From CAYSCS01 sp964429695 (lineage in GTDB: Bacteria > Acidobacteriota > Aminicenantia > Aminicenantales > Aminicenantaceae), in assembly GCA_964429695.1 (NCBI GenBank), contig CAYSCS010000096.1, positions 20,221 to 84,220 on the forward strand: a stretch of 64,000 bases of DNA, in the 5' to 3' direction. Shown here piece by piece: positions 1 through 8,688 of this stretch. The position numbers and the translations under genes are program-made. The notes beneath the pieces are model-generated. The model was not told the DNA's origin, made no database searches, and saw nothing but the letters and a program-made list of their open reading frames with translations. The first letter of the stretch is position 1; each line of letters starts with the position of its first letter.

Positions 1-1
1 A

Positions 2-124
2 GGAGCACTCAAGATATTCAACCCTGTGATGACTGCGGTGCTGGCGGCTATTGCCTTCTTTTCCAATCTAACAGCCATTCAGAGAATTTTTTATATAAAA
101 AAAATAGAAAAAATCAAAAAATAA
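2..124 (+). CDS. C-terminal end of a probable CDP-alcohol phosphatidyltransferase (cut by window edge)
   Basis: An open frame enters from the left edge and stops at a TAA at 122-124. The 40 visible residues form a hydrophobic helix (VMTAVLAAIAFFSNLTAIQR) followed by a lysine-rich tail. A last transmembrane helix ending in T-A-x-Q-R-I is typical of the C-terminus of CDP-diacylglycerol-dependent phosphatidyltransferases such as PgsA, which make phospholipid head groups in the inner membrane. The catalytic CDP-alcohol motif lies outside the window, so the family call rests on the tail only. Between this stop and the next start lies an 8-bp hairpin (165-172 with 177-184). Confidence 0.5.
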   Translation, partial: GALKIFNPVMTAVLAAIAFFSNLTAIQRIFYIKKIEKIKK

Positions 125-191
125 AAGGGAAAAAGAAAAATCCCATTAAAGATATCTTTCTTTATCTTTATTCCAAAATAAAGAATAGGTA

Positions 192-3020
192 ATGAACATG
201 AGGAATGAAAAAATAAAAAAGACTTCTTTCATCTTGCTCCTCATCTTCTTCTTAACTCTACCAGCCTTTACCATAGAGACTGGTGAGATACAGGGAAAGG
301 TAGTCGATGAAACTGGGGAGGGTCTTGAAGGGGTAGAAATTATCGCCACAAGCCCTAGTCTTCAAGGACAACGGGTAACCTTCTCTTCCAAAAATGGTGA
401 TTTTTATTTCCCTCTTCTTCCGGTAGGTTCCTATAGCATCAGCTTCAAGGCTGAGGGCTTTGCTTCTCACGTAGAAGAGGAAGTGATTATTCGTTTGGGG
501 AAGGTGACTCACTTAAAGGTGACCATGAAACTCTCAGCAATCAAGGAAGAGATTGAGGTGGTAGCAGAGTCTCCCCTTATAGATAAAACCTCAATCGACA
601 CCAGCTTCCACATGACTAGCGCTGATTTAGAAAGGCTCCCTTCTCAAACTCGCACCGTGGTCGATCTCGTCAAATTTGCTCCCGGTGTGACAGGGGTCAG
701 AATGAATACCCGCTATGGAATTGCTACCGAAGGTCAGCCCAGCTTTCGGGGGGAGGGCGAGGAGGGTAATAATTGGATTATCGATGGACTCACGGTAAGC
801 GGAGTTCGTCTTAGGAACTCAGGAATGAAAATAAATTTTGATGCGATTGAAGAAATTCAAATCATCTCTGACCCCTTCAGCCCTGAATTCGGTTCAGCCT
901 ATGGGGGGATAATCAACATGGTCACAAGAGGCGGAAGCAATGAGTGGAAAGGAGAGTTTTCCTTAATTTTCCAAGACAAAAGACTCCAGGCCTCACGGCA
1001 GGAACAACTTTCTGTGGTGAGCGAACCAGAGTACTTCTCCAGTTCTGATTTCTACTTTAACCTTGGCGGACCGCTCCTGAAGGACAAATTGTGGGCCTTC
1101 ATCTCCAACAACCTCTACACTGATAGAGAAGAAACAAGAGAGAGCACCTTTGATTATCTCTTTGTGCCGGGGGGAGAAAAAACCACAAGGAGCGACAATT
1201 TTTTTGCTAAAATTAGTTACGCCCTCAACAACCACCATAATCTCTCCCTTACCTCTATGTTCCATAAGTCCTTCGGCCATAAAGGAGGAACAGGAATCCC
1301 GGATTTATACGAAAAGAAAAATTTTCTGGATATTGTCACCAGAATAAACTACAAGGGGATCATCGATTCCTCTACTTTCATCGAAGCTGGCTTAGGACAT
1401 GTAAGCAGAGATTCTCTCCTTGAGCCTCTTGACAAAGACTTAGGCCCTGCGCAGTACTACATCGAAGATCTGGCTCGAAACATTCACAATTCCTACGGAA
1501 ATGTCACTGATAAACAAAATAGATTAGATTTCTCATTCAAATTCACGAAACATGTAGAAACAGAAAACCTAGGCAGGCATGAATACAACCTTGGTTTCGA
1601 ATATTATTCTGTTTCCTCAGAATTCAGGGTTGATTTTGCGGGAAAGGATGAAGACATATTTCCTGCGAACGGCTTCGATGCGGGCACTAAATATTATTTC
1701 GACACCTGGAAAGAAGGAAGAGGCACGCCTACCTTTTTCTATGAATATGGAGTGCTGAACTTCATAAATTCCTCGCGAGGAATAGGAATCTATTTCAAAG
1801 ATAAAATTTCCTGGGGAAGATTTACCCTCATGGCGGGGTTCCGGAGCCAGACACAACTCTGTCTTGACGATAAAAAAGAAAAGCTCTGGTCGTGGAATCT
1901 CACTGATTTTTTTTCTCCCCGCCTCTCTTTAACCTTTGACCTCACAGGAAATGGAAAAAACGTCCTCAAACTTGGCTGGGGAAGATTCTCTGACCTTATC
2001 ACCACCATGCCCTTGGGGCTTTTCAATTCAGGCGCTGGACTAACTTTTCGCACCTATACCTGGAAGGGGCCAGCCAACCCTACACAAACTGAAATTCATG
2101 ATCCCTCAAACTGGCAATTTAAAAACGAACAAAAAGCCCAGGCATTTGAAGTGGCAGAGGGGTTAAAACCAAATTTCCTCACCCGTTATCTTGTGGAATT
2201 TGACAAACAAATTGCAAAGGACTGGGTCATCAAAGCTCGCTATGTTGGAGCTCGGGCAAGAAGACTCCTTGAAGTTCTTTTTATCTTCGACCCTCACACA
2301 CTTTACAAGTTTCTTTATGATAATTTTGAACATAAAAGAAGAGACTATCACGGTTTTGAGATGGAACTCAACGGAAGGGTAGGTGAAAAATTATATTTAA
2401 ACGCCTCCTACTCTTATTCCTCTGCCAAGGGGACAAATCCCGGTCAGACTGAGACGGGTTCCTGGTCCCAGGAAGAAGGAAGCACCAACTACATTGGACT
2501 TTTTGGAAATCACATCAAGGTCCCTGACCTTCCAGAATTGAAGAATTTAAAGGAAATAATCGATAGAGAGCTCGGTGGGCTAGGAGGAAGAGGGATCGGC
2601 GATGAAGGCTGGTATGGAAAACTCCCCTATTCAATAGATCACAACTTGAAGCTCAATTCAACATATTTAGCCCCCTATGGATTTATATTTTCCTCTGCAT
2701 TTGAATGGATTTCTGGCTATTACTGGGAGAAGTTAGGGTATGTTCCCTTCTTCGGCGGCTATTATTCTTTCCCTGAAGGAAGGGGTTCAAGAAAGACACC
2801 TGCCCATTTTTATCTTGATCTCGGGTTAGAAAAGGAGCTTTTCCTTCGAGCCCTCGGTCTTCCAGAAGCGATGAAACTTTGTCTCCGCATAGACATCTTT
2901 AATTTCCTGAACTCTCAAAAGCCAATCTCTTTTGTAAAAGAAGACATTCCTATTTTTGGAGCAATCTGGGGAAGGCAACAACCAAGACAAGCACGGCTGA
3001 TGTTCAAGCTCAGGTGGTGA
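192..3020 (+). CDS. TonB-dependent receptor, Oar-like, with carboxypeptidase-regulatory domain
   Basis: Outer-membrane transporter or adhesin-like receptor of 942 residues. A signal peptide (about 1-30) precedes a carboxypeptidase-D regulatory-like beta-sandwich (about 30-115, GKVVDETGEGLEGVEI...). A TonB plug follows at about 120-240 (EEIEVVAESPL, WIIDGLTVSG, GGIINMVTRGG). A long beta-barrel ends in LMFKLRW with the terminal aromatic residue needed for Bam assembly. The family usually imports siderophores, glycans or peptides; the ligand cannot be told here. The ATG at 198 has a better-spaced AGGT (187-190) than the ATG at 192, so the true start may be 198. A hairpin at 165-184 lies just before the ribosome site. 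The gene converges on glmS with 27 bp between stops. Confidence 0.88.
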   Translation: MNMRNEKIKKTSFILLLIFFLTLPAFTIETGEIQGKVVDETGEGLEGVEIIATSPSLQGQRVTFSSKNGDFYFPLLPVGSYSISFKAEGFASHVEEEVIIRLGKVTHLKVTMKLSAIKEEIEVVAESPLIDKTSIDTSFHMTSADLERLPSQTRTVVDLVKFAPGVTGVRMNTRYGIATEGQPSFRGEGEEGNNWIIDGLTVSGVRLRNSGMKINFDAIEEIQIISDPFSPEFGSAYGGIINMVTRGGSNEWKGEFSLIFQDKRLQASRQEQLSVVSEPEYFSSSDFYFNLGGPLLKDKLWAFISNNLYTDREETRESTFDYLFVPGGEKTTRSDNFFAKISYALNNHHNLSLTSMFHKSFGHKGGTGIPDLYEKKNFLDIVTRINYKGIIDSSTFIEAGLGHVSRDSLLEPLDKDLGPAQYYIEDLARNIHNSYGNVTDKQNRLDFSFKFTKHVETENLGRHEYNLGFEYYSVSSEFRVDFAGKDEDIFPANGFDAGTKYYFDTWKEGRGTPTFFYEYGVLNFINSSRGIGIYFKDKISWGRFTLMAGFRSQTQLCLDDKKEKLWSWNLTDFFSPRLSLTFDLTGNGKNVLKLGWGRFSDLITTMPLGLFNSGAGLTFRTYTWKGPANPTQTEIHDPSNWQFKNEQKAQAFEVAEGLKPNFLTRYLVEFDKQIAKDWVIKARYVGARARRLLEVLFIFDPHTLYKFLYDNFEHKRRDYHGFEMELNGRVGEKLYLNASYSYSSAKGTNPGQTETGSWSQEEGSTNYIGLFGNHIKVPDLPELKNLKEIIDRELGGLGGRGIGDEGWYGKLPYSIDHNLKLNSTYLAPYGFIFSSAFEWISGYYWEKLGYVPFFGGYYSFPEGRGSRKTPAHFYLDLGLEKELFLRALGLPEAMKLCLRIDIFNFLNSQKPISFVKEDIPIFGAIWGRQQPRQARLMFKLRW

Positions 3021-3047
3021 TTCAAACGAGGGCTTTTCGAGAATCAA

Positions 3048-4877
3048 TCACTCAACTGTAACACTCTTAGCTAGGTTACGGGGTTGGTCAATATCTACAC
3101 CTTTATGGGAAGCAATGTGGTAGGCGAAAAGCTGAAGAGGAAGAACAGTGAGAAAAGGAGAAAAAAGAGGGTTTGAAGAAGGGACACGAATAACCTTGTC
3201 TACTCTTTCCTTAATTTCTTCATCTTCTTCATAAGCCACTGCCACTATGTAGCCAACTCTTGATTTTATCTCCGCAATATTATTCAACATTTTTTCATAT
3301 ACTCTATCTCGAGGTATGATGACCATGGTAGGCATCTTCTCATCGATGAGGGCAATCGGCCCATGTTTCATTTCACCACCAGGGTATCCCTCGGCATGGA
3401 TATAGGATATTTCCTTCAGTTTTAAGGCTCCTTCAAGGGCTACAGGATAGCTTATCCACCGCCCGAGATAAAGAAAATGAGAAAAAGAGACGAAGCCTAA
3501 AGCAAGCTCCTCGATTGACTTTGAAGCACTAAGAATTTTTTCCATTTTATAGGGAATACGCTGAAGGTCCTGAATGAGCTCTAACACCTTTGGCGACTCA
3601 ATTTCATTCCGGAGGTTAGCAAGAAAGAGCGCTAAAAGAGCAAGCGCAGTCAATTGCGCAGAGAAAGTTTTGGTGGCAGCCACTCCTATTTCAGGGCCGG
3701 CGTGAGTGTATAACACTCCATGAGACTCTCGAGCAAGGGCAGAATTTACTACATTGGTAATGGCCAGAGATAGAGTATCATTCTCCTTTGCTACCCGAAG
3801 TGCCCCAAGAGAATCGGCTGTCTCTCCAGATTGGGAGACAACGATTATCATCTTGTCTTTTTCACAGAGATGGTCACGATAGCGGTATTCCGATGCAAAT
3901 TCAATCTCCACAGGAATTCTAGAGAGGTTCTCAATCAGGTATCTTCCCACAAGACCTGCGTGATAAGAAGTTCCGCAAGCGACGATTACGATTCTTTGGA
4001 TTTTCTTCAATACCTCACAAGGAAAACCAATTTCGTCTAAACAAATCTTCCCCTTCTCGAGAGAAATCCTTCCCTGAAGAGTGTCTCTCACAACTTGAGG
4101 CTGTTCGAATATCTCCTTGAGCATGAAATGTTTAAACCCTCTCTTTTCGATCATGAGGGGAGTCCAGGAGATCTTTTCTTCCTTCTTTTCTAAGGGTTTG
4201 CCTTCAAAATTTCTGAACCTCAAATCCCCTGGCCTAACAACCACCATCTCCCTATCCTCGAGAAACACGACTCTTCGGGTATGGCTGAGGAGGGGGTTGA
4301 TATCAGAAGAGAGAAAAAATTCTCCTTCCCCAATCCCAACTACAAGAGGAGGCCCAACCTTTGCGGCCACAATCTTTCCCTCATCCAAAATTGAGGCAAC
4401 AGCGATGGCAAAAGCTCCTTCAAGCTCTTTCAATGCCTGCGCCGTAGCCTCTTCAAGAGAAGAGCGAAAGTGTTTTTCGATGAGGTGAGCGATGACTTCA
4501 GTGTCGGTTTCGGTCTTGAATTCATGCCCTTCTCTTTTTAGCTTCTCCTTTAGAGAAAGATAATTCTCAATTATTCCATTATGAACGACGACCAAACTCC
4601 CCTTACAATCCCGATGAGGATGGGCATTCTCTTCACTGGGGCGACCATGAGTGGCCCATCGCGTATGGGCCAGGCCATAGCTTCCCTTTAAAGGGTCCTT
4701 CCTTAAGCTTTCCTCCAGGCTCCTTATCTTCCCTTTGACTCTCCTTAACTTGATTTGTCCCTCATCTACGACGGCTATGCCTGCAGAATCATACCCTCGG
4801 TATTCGAGCTTCTTTAATCCTTCTATTAAGATACTGACTGCATCTTGAGGGCCAATGTAGGCAATGATGCCACACAT
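3048..4877 (-). CDS. glmS: Glutamine--fructose-6-phosphate aminotransferase (isomerizing)
   Basis: Makes glucosamine-6-phosphate from fructose-6-phosphate and glutamine, the first step of UDP-GlcNAc synthesis. The frame is open for 11 codons upstream, but the start must be the ATG at 4875-4877: it gives MCGIIAYIG, putting the N-terminal nucleophile Cys directly after Met as the class II glutaminase requires. A good ribosome site (GGGGAG) precedes it. The glutaminase domain (about 1-225, with HTRWATHGRPSEENAHPH) is followed by two SIS sugar-isomerase domains (about 280-600, with CGTSYHAG, SQSGETADS and EISYIHAEGYPGGEMKHGP). The C-terminus PRNLAKSVTVE is canonical. The glmU stop and glmS start share one base (TAATG), indicating translational coupling. 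Confidence 0.96.
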   Translation of the reverse strand: MCGIIAYIGPQDAVSILIEGLKKLEYRGYDSAGIAVVDEGQIKLRRVKGKIRSLEESLRKDPLKGSYGLAHTRWATHGRPSEENAHPHRDCKGSLVVVHNGIIENYLSLKEKLKREGHEFKTETDTEVIAHLIEKHFRSSLEEATAQALKELEGAFAIAVASILDEGKIVAAKVGPPLVVGIGEGEFFLSSDINPLLSHTRRVVFLEDREMVVVRPGDLRFRNFEGKPLEKKEEKISWTPLMIEKRGFKHFMLKEIFEQPQVVRDTLQGRISLEKGKICLDEIGFPCEVLKKIQRIVIVACGTSYHAGLVGRYLIENLSRIPVEIEFASEYRYRDHLCEKDKMIIVVSQSGETADSLGALRVAKENDTLSLAITNVVNSALARESHGVLYTHAGPEIGVAATKTFSAQLTALALLALFLANLRNEIESPKVLELIQDLQRIPYKMEKILSASKSIEELALGFVSFSHFLYLGRWISYPVALEGALKLKEISYIHAEGYPGGEMKHGPIALIDEKMPTMVIIPRDRVYEKMLNNIAEIKSRVGYIVAVAYEEDEEIKERVDKVIRVPSSNPLFSPFLTVLPLQLFAYHIASHKGVDIDQPRNLAKSVTVE

Positions 4878-6262
4878 TAGGATCTCCCCTTCCTCTTTCT
4901 TTTTGCCCATCCTGGCTTTTCAATTTGTCTCGCTCGAGACACAGCAAGAGCTTCAGGGGAAACATCTTTGGTTATAGTCGAGCCTGCACCAATATAAGCA
5001 TGACGACCAACCTTAACTGGAGCCACCAGTTCTGTTCCCGAACCTATGAAGGCACCTTCCTCGATTAAAGTCCTGTGTTTTCGGAGACCATCATAATTAC
5101 AGGTTATTGTGCCTGCACCAATGTTGACTTCTTCTTTCACCTCGCAATCTCCAAGGTAAGAAAGATGACCAGCCTTTGATTTTTTCCCGAAAATCGTGTT
5201 TTTCATTTCGACAAAGTTCCCCACCCTTGCTCCCTCTTTTATCAAATTATGTGGCCTCAATCGAGCAAAAGGTCCAATCTGGGCATTATCTTCGATCACA
5301 CTTTTTTCGATTACAGTGGAAGTCAATATTTTAACTCTATTTCCAACTTTAGAATCCATGATATGGACAAAAGGATATAACAGACACTCTTTTCCTATAA
5401 CTGACTTTCCCTCGATGATCACAGAAGTGTGGATTGTAGTATCCCTCCCTATTTTGACATCAAGGTCAATCCAGACTGTTGAAGAATCATAAAAGGTGAC
5501 CCCTTTCTCCATAAGACTCGTAATCTTTCTTTTCCGAAGAATTTCCGTTGCCTTTTCCAGGTCAAGGCGAGTATTAATCCCCATGATCTCTTCAGGGTTA
5601 GAGATTTTATAACAGCCAATTTTTCTGCCCGCTTGAGCCATGAGCCCAATCACATCCGTAAGGTAATACTCACCTTTTTTATTATCAGGGGAAACTTGGG
5701 GAAGAGTTTGAAGAAGGTCACTTATCCTGAAGAGGTAAACTCCTGCATTCACTTCTTTTAACTTCTTTTGAGATGGAGTCGCCTCTATTTCTTCAACAAC
5801 CCGGGGCTTTAAAGTCTCGTCCCAGATTATTCGACCAAAACCAGATGGCTCTTCCAACTCAGCGCTTAAAAAGGTCAAGGCATTTGCTTCTCTATGGTGC
5901 TTATTTATCAGTGAGTTCAACGTCTTGGGCTGAAGCAAGGGCATGTCTCCATTTAACACAAGAAGGGTTTTATCTGATTCCTTCTCTAAAATAGACCTGG
6001 CGCACAGCACAGCATGGGCAGTTCCCCTCTGCTCTTCCTGAACAAGAAATTCGACTCTTTGGCTTGCAAGCGAGCCGATGACTTCTTCCTTCTGATAACC
6101 CACTACCACGTATATTCTTTCAGGCTTTAACTGGAATAAACAATCCAGCACTAGCTGGAGCATCGATTTACCAAGAAGCGGGTAAAGAACCTTAATCTTC
6201 TCTGATTTGAATCTCGTCGCTTTGCCTGCTGCCAAGACAAGGGCAATAAAGCCTTTTTTCAT
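4877..6262 (-). CDS. glmU: Bifunctional UDP-N-acetylglucosamine pyrophosphorylase / glucosamine-1-phosphate N-acetyltransferase
   Basis: Acetylates glucosamine-1-phosphate and then uridylylates it to UDP-GlcNAc, precursor of peptidoglycan and lipid A. The N-terminal nucleotidyltransferase (about 1-230) shows LAAGKATRFKSEKIKVLYPL and NGDMPLL. The C-terminal left-handed beta-helix acetyltransferase (about 255-450) shows imperfect hexapeptide repeats and the conserved GAGTITCNYDG segment. Length 461 is normal for the family. Its ATG overlaps the stop of the upstream TPR gene by four bases (ATGA at 6259-6262), and its stop overlaps glmS by one base. GlmM, which supplies glucosamine-1-phosphate, is not in the window. 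Confidence 0.95.
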   Translation of the reverse strand: MKKGFIALVLAAGKATRFKSEKIKVLYPLLGKSMLQLVLDCLFQLKPERIYVVVGYQKEEVIGSLASQRVEFLVQEEQRGTAHAVLCARSILEKESDKTLLVLNGDMPLLQPKTLNSLINKHHREANALTFLSAELEEPSGFGRIIWDETLKPRVVEEIEATPSQKKLKEVNAGVYLFRISDLLQTLPQVSPDNKKGEYYLTDVIGLMAQAGRKIGCYKISNPEEIMGINTRLDLEKATEILRKRKITSLMEKGVTFYDSSTVWIDLDVKIGRDTTIHTSVIIEGKSVIGKECLLYPFVHIMDSKVGNRVKILTSTVIEKSVIEDNAQIGPFARLRPHNLIKEGARVGNFVEMKNTIFGKKSKAGHLSYLGDCEVKEEVNIGAGTITCNYDGLRKHRTLIEEGAFIGSGTELVAPVKVGRHAYIGAGSTITKDVSPEALAVSRARQIEKPGWAKRKRKGRS

Positions 6263-6762
6263 GCCATTCTTGTAATTAGCTTAAATTTCTTGTCTTCTCT
6301 CAGAGGTTCAAAATCTGTCTCATTTTGGGCCAGGATGCTGAAAAATTTATCTCTCTGAATCGCCTTTTTGAGAAATTCGAGGGCTTTCTCTTTATCATTC
6401 AGGAGGCAATAAGCATCTGCCATCAAATAAAGAACCTTGCCTTCCTTGGGATTCATTTCATGAGCTTTCTCTAAATATTTCAGTGCTTGGGAATAATCTC
6501 CTTGATTGATTTTATATACACCATATTCATAGTAATCATCGAATGTCTTAAGTTGAATCTTTTCAGGGCTGAGCTGATTTTTACAAATGGAAAGATAAAT
6601 TTTTGCTCGGTCTACGAGCTCCTTTTCTGTGGTGTATTTCTCCAGGAAGGATTGAAGCAATTCCGCTGCACGCTCAAAATCTCTCTTGCGGAAGGCTTTC
6701 ATAGCCTGTGAATAGGCAGAAAGTAATTTTTCATAGTCATCTTTCTTAACTTTTTCATTCAC
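6259..6762 (-). CDS. Tetratricopeptide-repeat protein
   Basis: A 167-residue cytoplasmic protein without a signal peptide. Two or three TPR units are visible, the clearest at about 90-145 (YSQALKYLEKAHEMNPKEGKVLYLMADAYCLLNDKEKALEFLKKA in sense). It starts at a GTG preceded by AGAGGAG with normal spacing; the nearby ATG is out of frame. It sits between lpxC and glmU in the same direction and overlaps glmU by four bases, so it is made with the envelope-precursor enzymes. A scaffold or regulatory role in that pathway is inference; nothing in the sequence assigns a partner. Confidence 0.8.
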   Translation of the reverse strand: MNEKVKKDDYEKLLSAYSQAMKAFRKRDFERAAELLQSFLEKYTTEKELVDRAKIYLSICKNQLSPEKIQLKTFDDYYEYGVYKINQGDYSQALKYLEKAHEMNPKEGKVLYLMADAYCLLNDKEKALEFLKKAIQRDKFFSILAQNETDFEPLREDKKFKLITRMA

Positions 6763-6850
6763 CTCAAACTCCTCTTTTCAGTTGAGTTGTGGACATTCTA
6801 TCTCAGAATTTCTATTTTGACAAGAAGACACCTCTTCTTCTGAGGCCGAG

Positions 6851-7690
6851 TCACCCTGAAATATATTCCCATGATTCAGGGTGGTCAAGGAGAAAGTGAA
6901 CCAATTTTAAATGAAGTTCATGGCCAGCTTTATAGGCCTTTAAATGCCCGCATAAAGGATAACCTAAGAGAGAAAGATCTCCTATAAAATCTAAAATCTT
7001 GTGACGTACGAATTCATCTTGAAACCGCAACGGTCCATTGACAACTCCCTGCTCATCCAAGATCACAGCGTTATCCAATGACCCCCCCAATGCCAGCCCC
7101 TTCTCTTGGAGCCGGGCCACATCTTTCAAAAAACCAAAGGTCCTGGCAGGGGCGATATCCTCTATAAAACTCTTTTGGTCTACCAGAATGCTCAATTCCT
7201 GGGTTTTAATCAGAGGATGAGGGAATTCAATAAGATAGGAAATCCGAAAATTCTTATCTGGAGAAAAGGAAACCCACGAATCCTTTTCCTCAATGCTTTC
7301 CACCCCCAGAATCTTCATGGTCTTCCCTTTTGAAGATAATGCTCTCAATCCAGCGTCTAAGATACTCCTTAAAAAGGGTAATGAGCTCCCATCCATGATA
7401 GGAATTTCTTCACCATCCAATTCTACATCAACACTCGTTATTCTCAAAACATAGAAAACCGCCAGAAGGTGTTCAAGAGTCCTAATCTTTCCCTCCTCTG
7501 TATTCAATATGGATGAGTTGCATGCCTCAACTTTTCTCGGATCAAGGGAAATCTCTCTTCCTCCCAAATCGCTTCTTCGAAAGATTATCTTCCCTGAAAG
7601 AGAGGGATGAAGTGTAAGTTTTATGTTTTTTCCAGTATGAACTCCAACTCCCTCAAAATTGATCTTTTCTCTAATCGTATATTCGTTCAT
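6851..7690 (-). CDS. lpxC: UDP-3-O-acyl-N-acetylglucosamine deacetylase
   Basis: Zinc deacetylase that catalyses the committed step of lipid A synthesis. Family signatures are present: the zinc-binding His in RTLEHLLAVFY, the DGEEIPIMDGSS loop, and the second zinc site plus catalytic region in RHKILDFIGDL followed by GHELH. At 279 residues it has the short form of the family and is not fused to FabZ. The start ATG has only a weak ribosome site. It heads a leftward cluster with the TPR protein, glmU and glmS. Its presence argues for a lipopolysaccharide-bearing outer membrane. Confidence 0.95.
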   Translation of the reverse strand: MNEYTIREKINFEGVGVHTGKNIKLTLHPSLSGKIIFRRSDLGGREISLDPRKVEACNSSILNTEEGKIRTLEHLLAVFYVLRITSVDVELDGEEIPIMDGSSLPFLRSILDAGLRALSSKGKTMKILGVESIEEKDSWVSFSPDKNFRISYLIEFPHPLIKTQELSILVDQKSFIEDIAPARTFGFLKDVARLQEKGLALGGSLDNAVILDEQGVVNGPLRFQDEFVRHKILDFIGDLSLLGYPLCGHLKAYKAGHELHLKLVHFLLDHPESWEYISG

Positions 7691-7817
7691 TCTTCTTTAG
7701 TCTTCAGTATAGCTTAATTTGATGCTTGGCTGTCAAATATCTTTCTCTTACTTCCGAGAAAAGGAGGGAAAATTAAGCTGATTAACTTCATTGAGCTTGA
7801 AGAAAACATTTGATAAA

Positions 7818-8573
7818 ATGCAGGAAATGAAATCCAAGTTAATGAATATCCTGAAAATGGTCGAAAAAGGAGAAATTTCCCCTGAGAAGGCCCTTTCAAT
7901 TCTCAAAGATTATCCCTACCAAGATTTGAAATTTGTCAAAATCAACCACCACCGAGAATTGAGGAGGGGGTTTCCAGAGGTAATTTTTGGGCCGGGAAAA
8001 ACTGAAGAACAAATAACCAAAATTTCAGAAGAAATAATAAAAAAAGGAGGAAATCTTCTCGTAACCAAAGTTGAAAAAGAAATATTTGAGAAGTTAAAGA
8101 AAAAACTTCCCCCTCTTCTTTATAACCCGCTTGCCCGGGCAATGTACCTCAAACAAGACCCTGTTCCTCCGGGAAAAGGGAAGATTGTCATCATTAGCGC
8201 CGGAACCTCCGATATCCCTGTCGCAGAAGAGGCCTATGTCACCTGTGATATTTTAGGGAATGAGGTTGAGAAAGTTTATGATGTCGGAGTGGCTGGGCTT
8301 CACCGACTATTTGGAGAATATGATAGAATCCAGAAAGCCAGAGTAATAATCACTGTGGCAGGCATGGAAGGTGCCCTGCCAAGTGTGATTGCGGGAATAA
8401 CTTCCTGCCCGATCATTGCTGTTCCTACAAGCATAGGCTATGGAGCAAGCTTTGGAGGGTTGGCTGCCCTGCTTGCCATGCTTAACTCCTGCCCTGGTGG
8501 AGTGGCTGTGGTGAACATCGACAATGGATTTGGAGCTGGCTTTTTCGCCAGTTTAATTAATCACTTGGAGTGA
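7818..8573 (+). CDS. larB: LarB-type nickel-pincer-cofactor biosynthesis protein (PurE-like)
   Basis: LarB carboxylates and hydrolyses nicotinic acid adenine dinucleotide on the way to the nickel-pincer nucleotide of lactate racemase and related enzymes. The helical N-terminus (VEKGEISPEKALSIL) and a C-terminal PurE-like domain (ISAGTSDIPVAEEA, VAGMEGALPSVIAG, SIGYGASFGG) match the family. The frame reaches back to a TTG at 7791 without a usable ribosome site, while in-frame ATGs at 7818 and 7827 fit the usual N-terminus; 7818 is my choice. It is transcribed divergently from lpxC. LarC and LarE are not in the window. Confidence 0.85.
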   Translation: MQEMKSKLMNILKMVEKGEISPEKALSILKDYPYQDLKFVKINHHRELRRGFPEVIFGPGKTEEQITKISEEIIKKGGNLLVTKVEKEIFEKLKKKLPPLLYNPLARAMYLKQDPVPPGKGKIVIISAGTSDIPVAEEAYVTCDILGNEVEKVYDVGVAGLHRLFGEYDRIQKARVIITVAGMEGALPSVIAGITSCPIIAVPTSIGYGASFGGLAALLAMLNSCPGGVAVVNIDNGFGAGFFASLINHLE

Positions 8574-8626
8574 TCTTCTCTTCGGGTTTTCTCGACTAAG
8601 CTCCTTATTCTAAAGAGATTTCATGC

Positions 8627-8655
8627 TTGACAAAAATGCACCTCAAACCTATATT
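8627..8655 (+). promoter_or_regulatory. Sigma-70 type promoter of the dnaG-rpoD operon
   Basis: TTGACA (8627-8632), a 17-base spacer and TATATT (8650-8655) form a near-consensus housekeeping promoter. Transcription would begin around 8662, giving a leader of about 27 bases to the dnaG ATG. Confidence 0.7.
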
Positions 8656-8688
8656 TATAAAAACATTTAAATTTTAATCTAACCCAAG

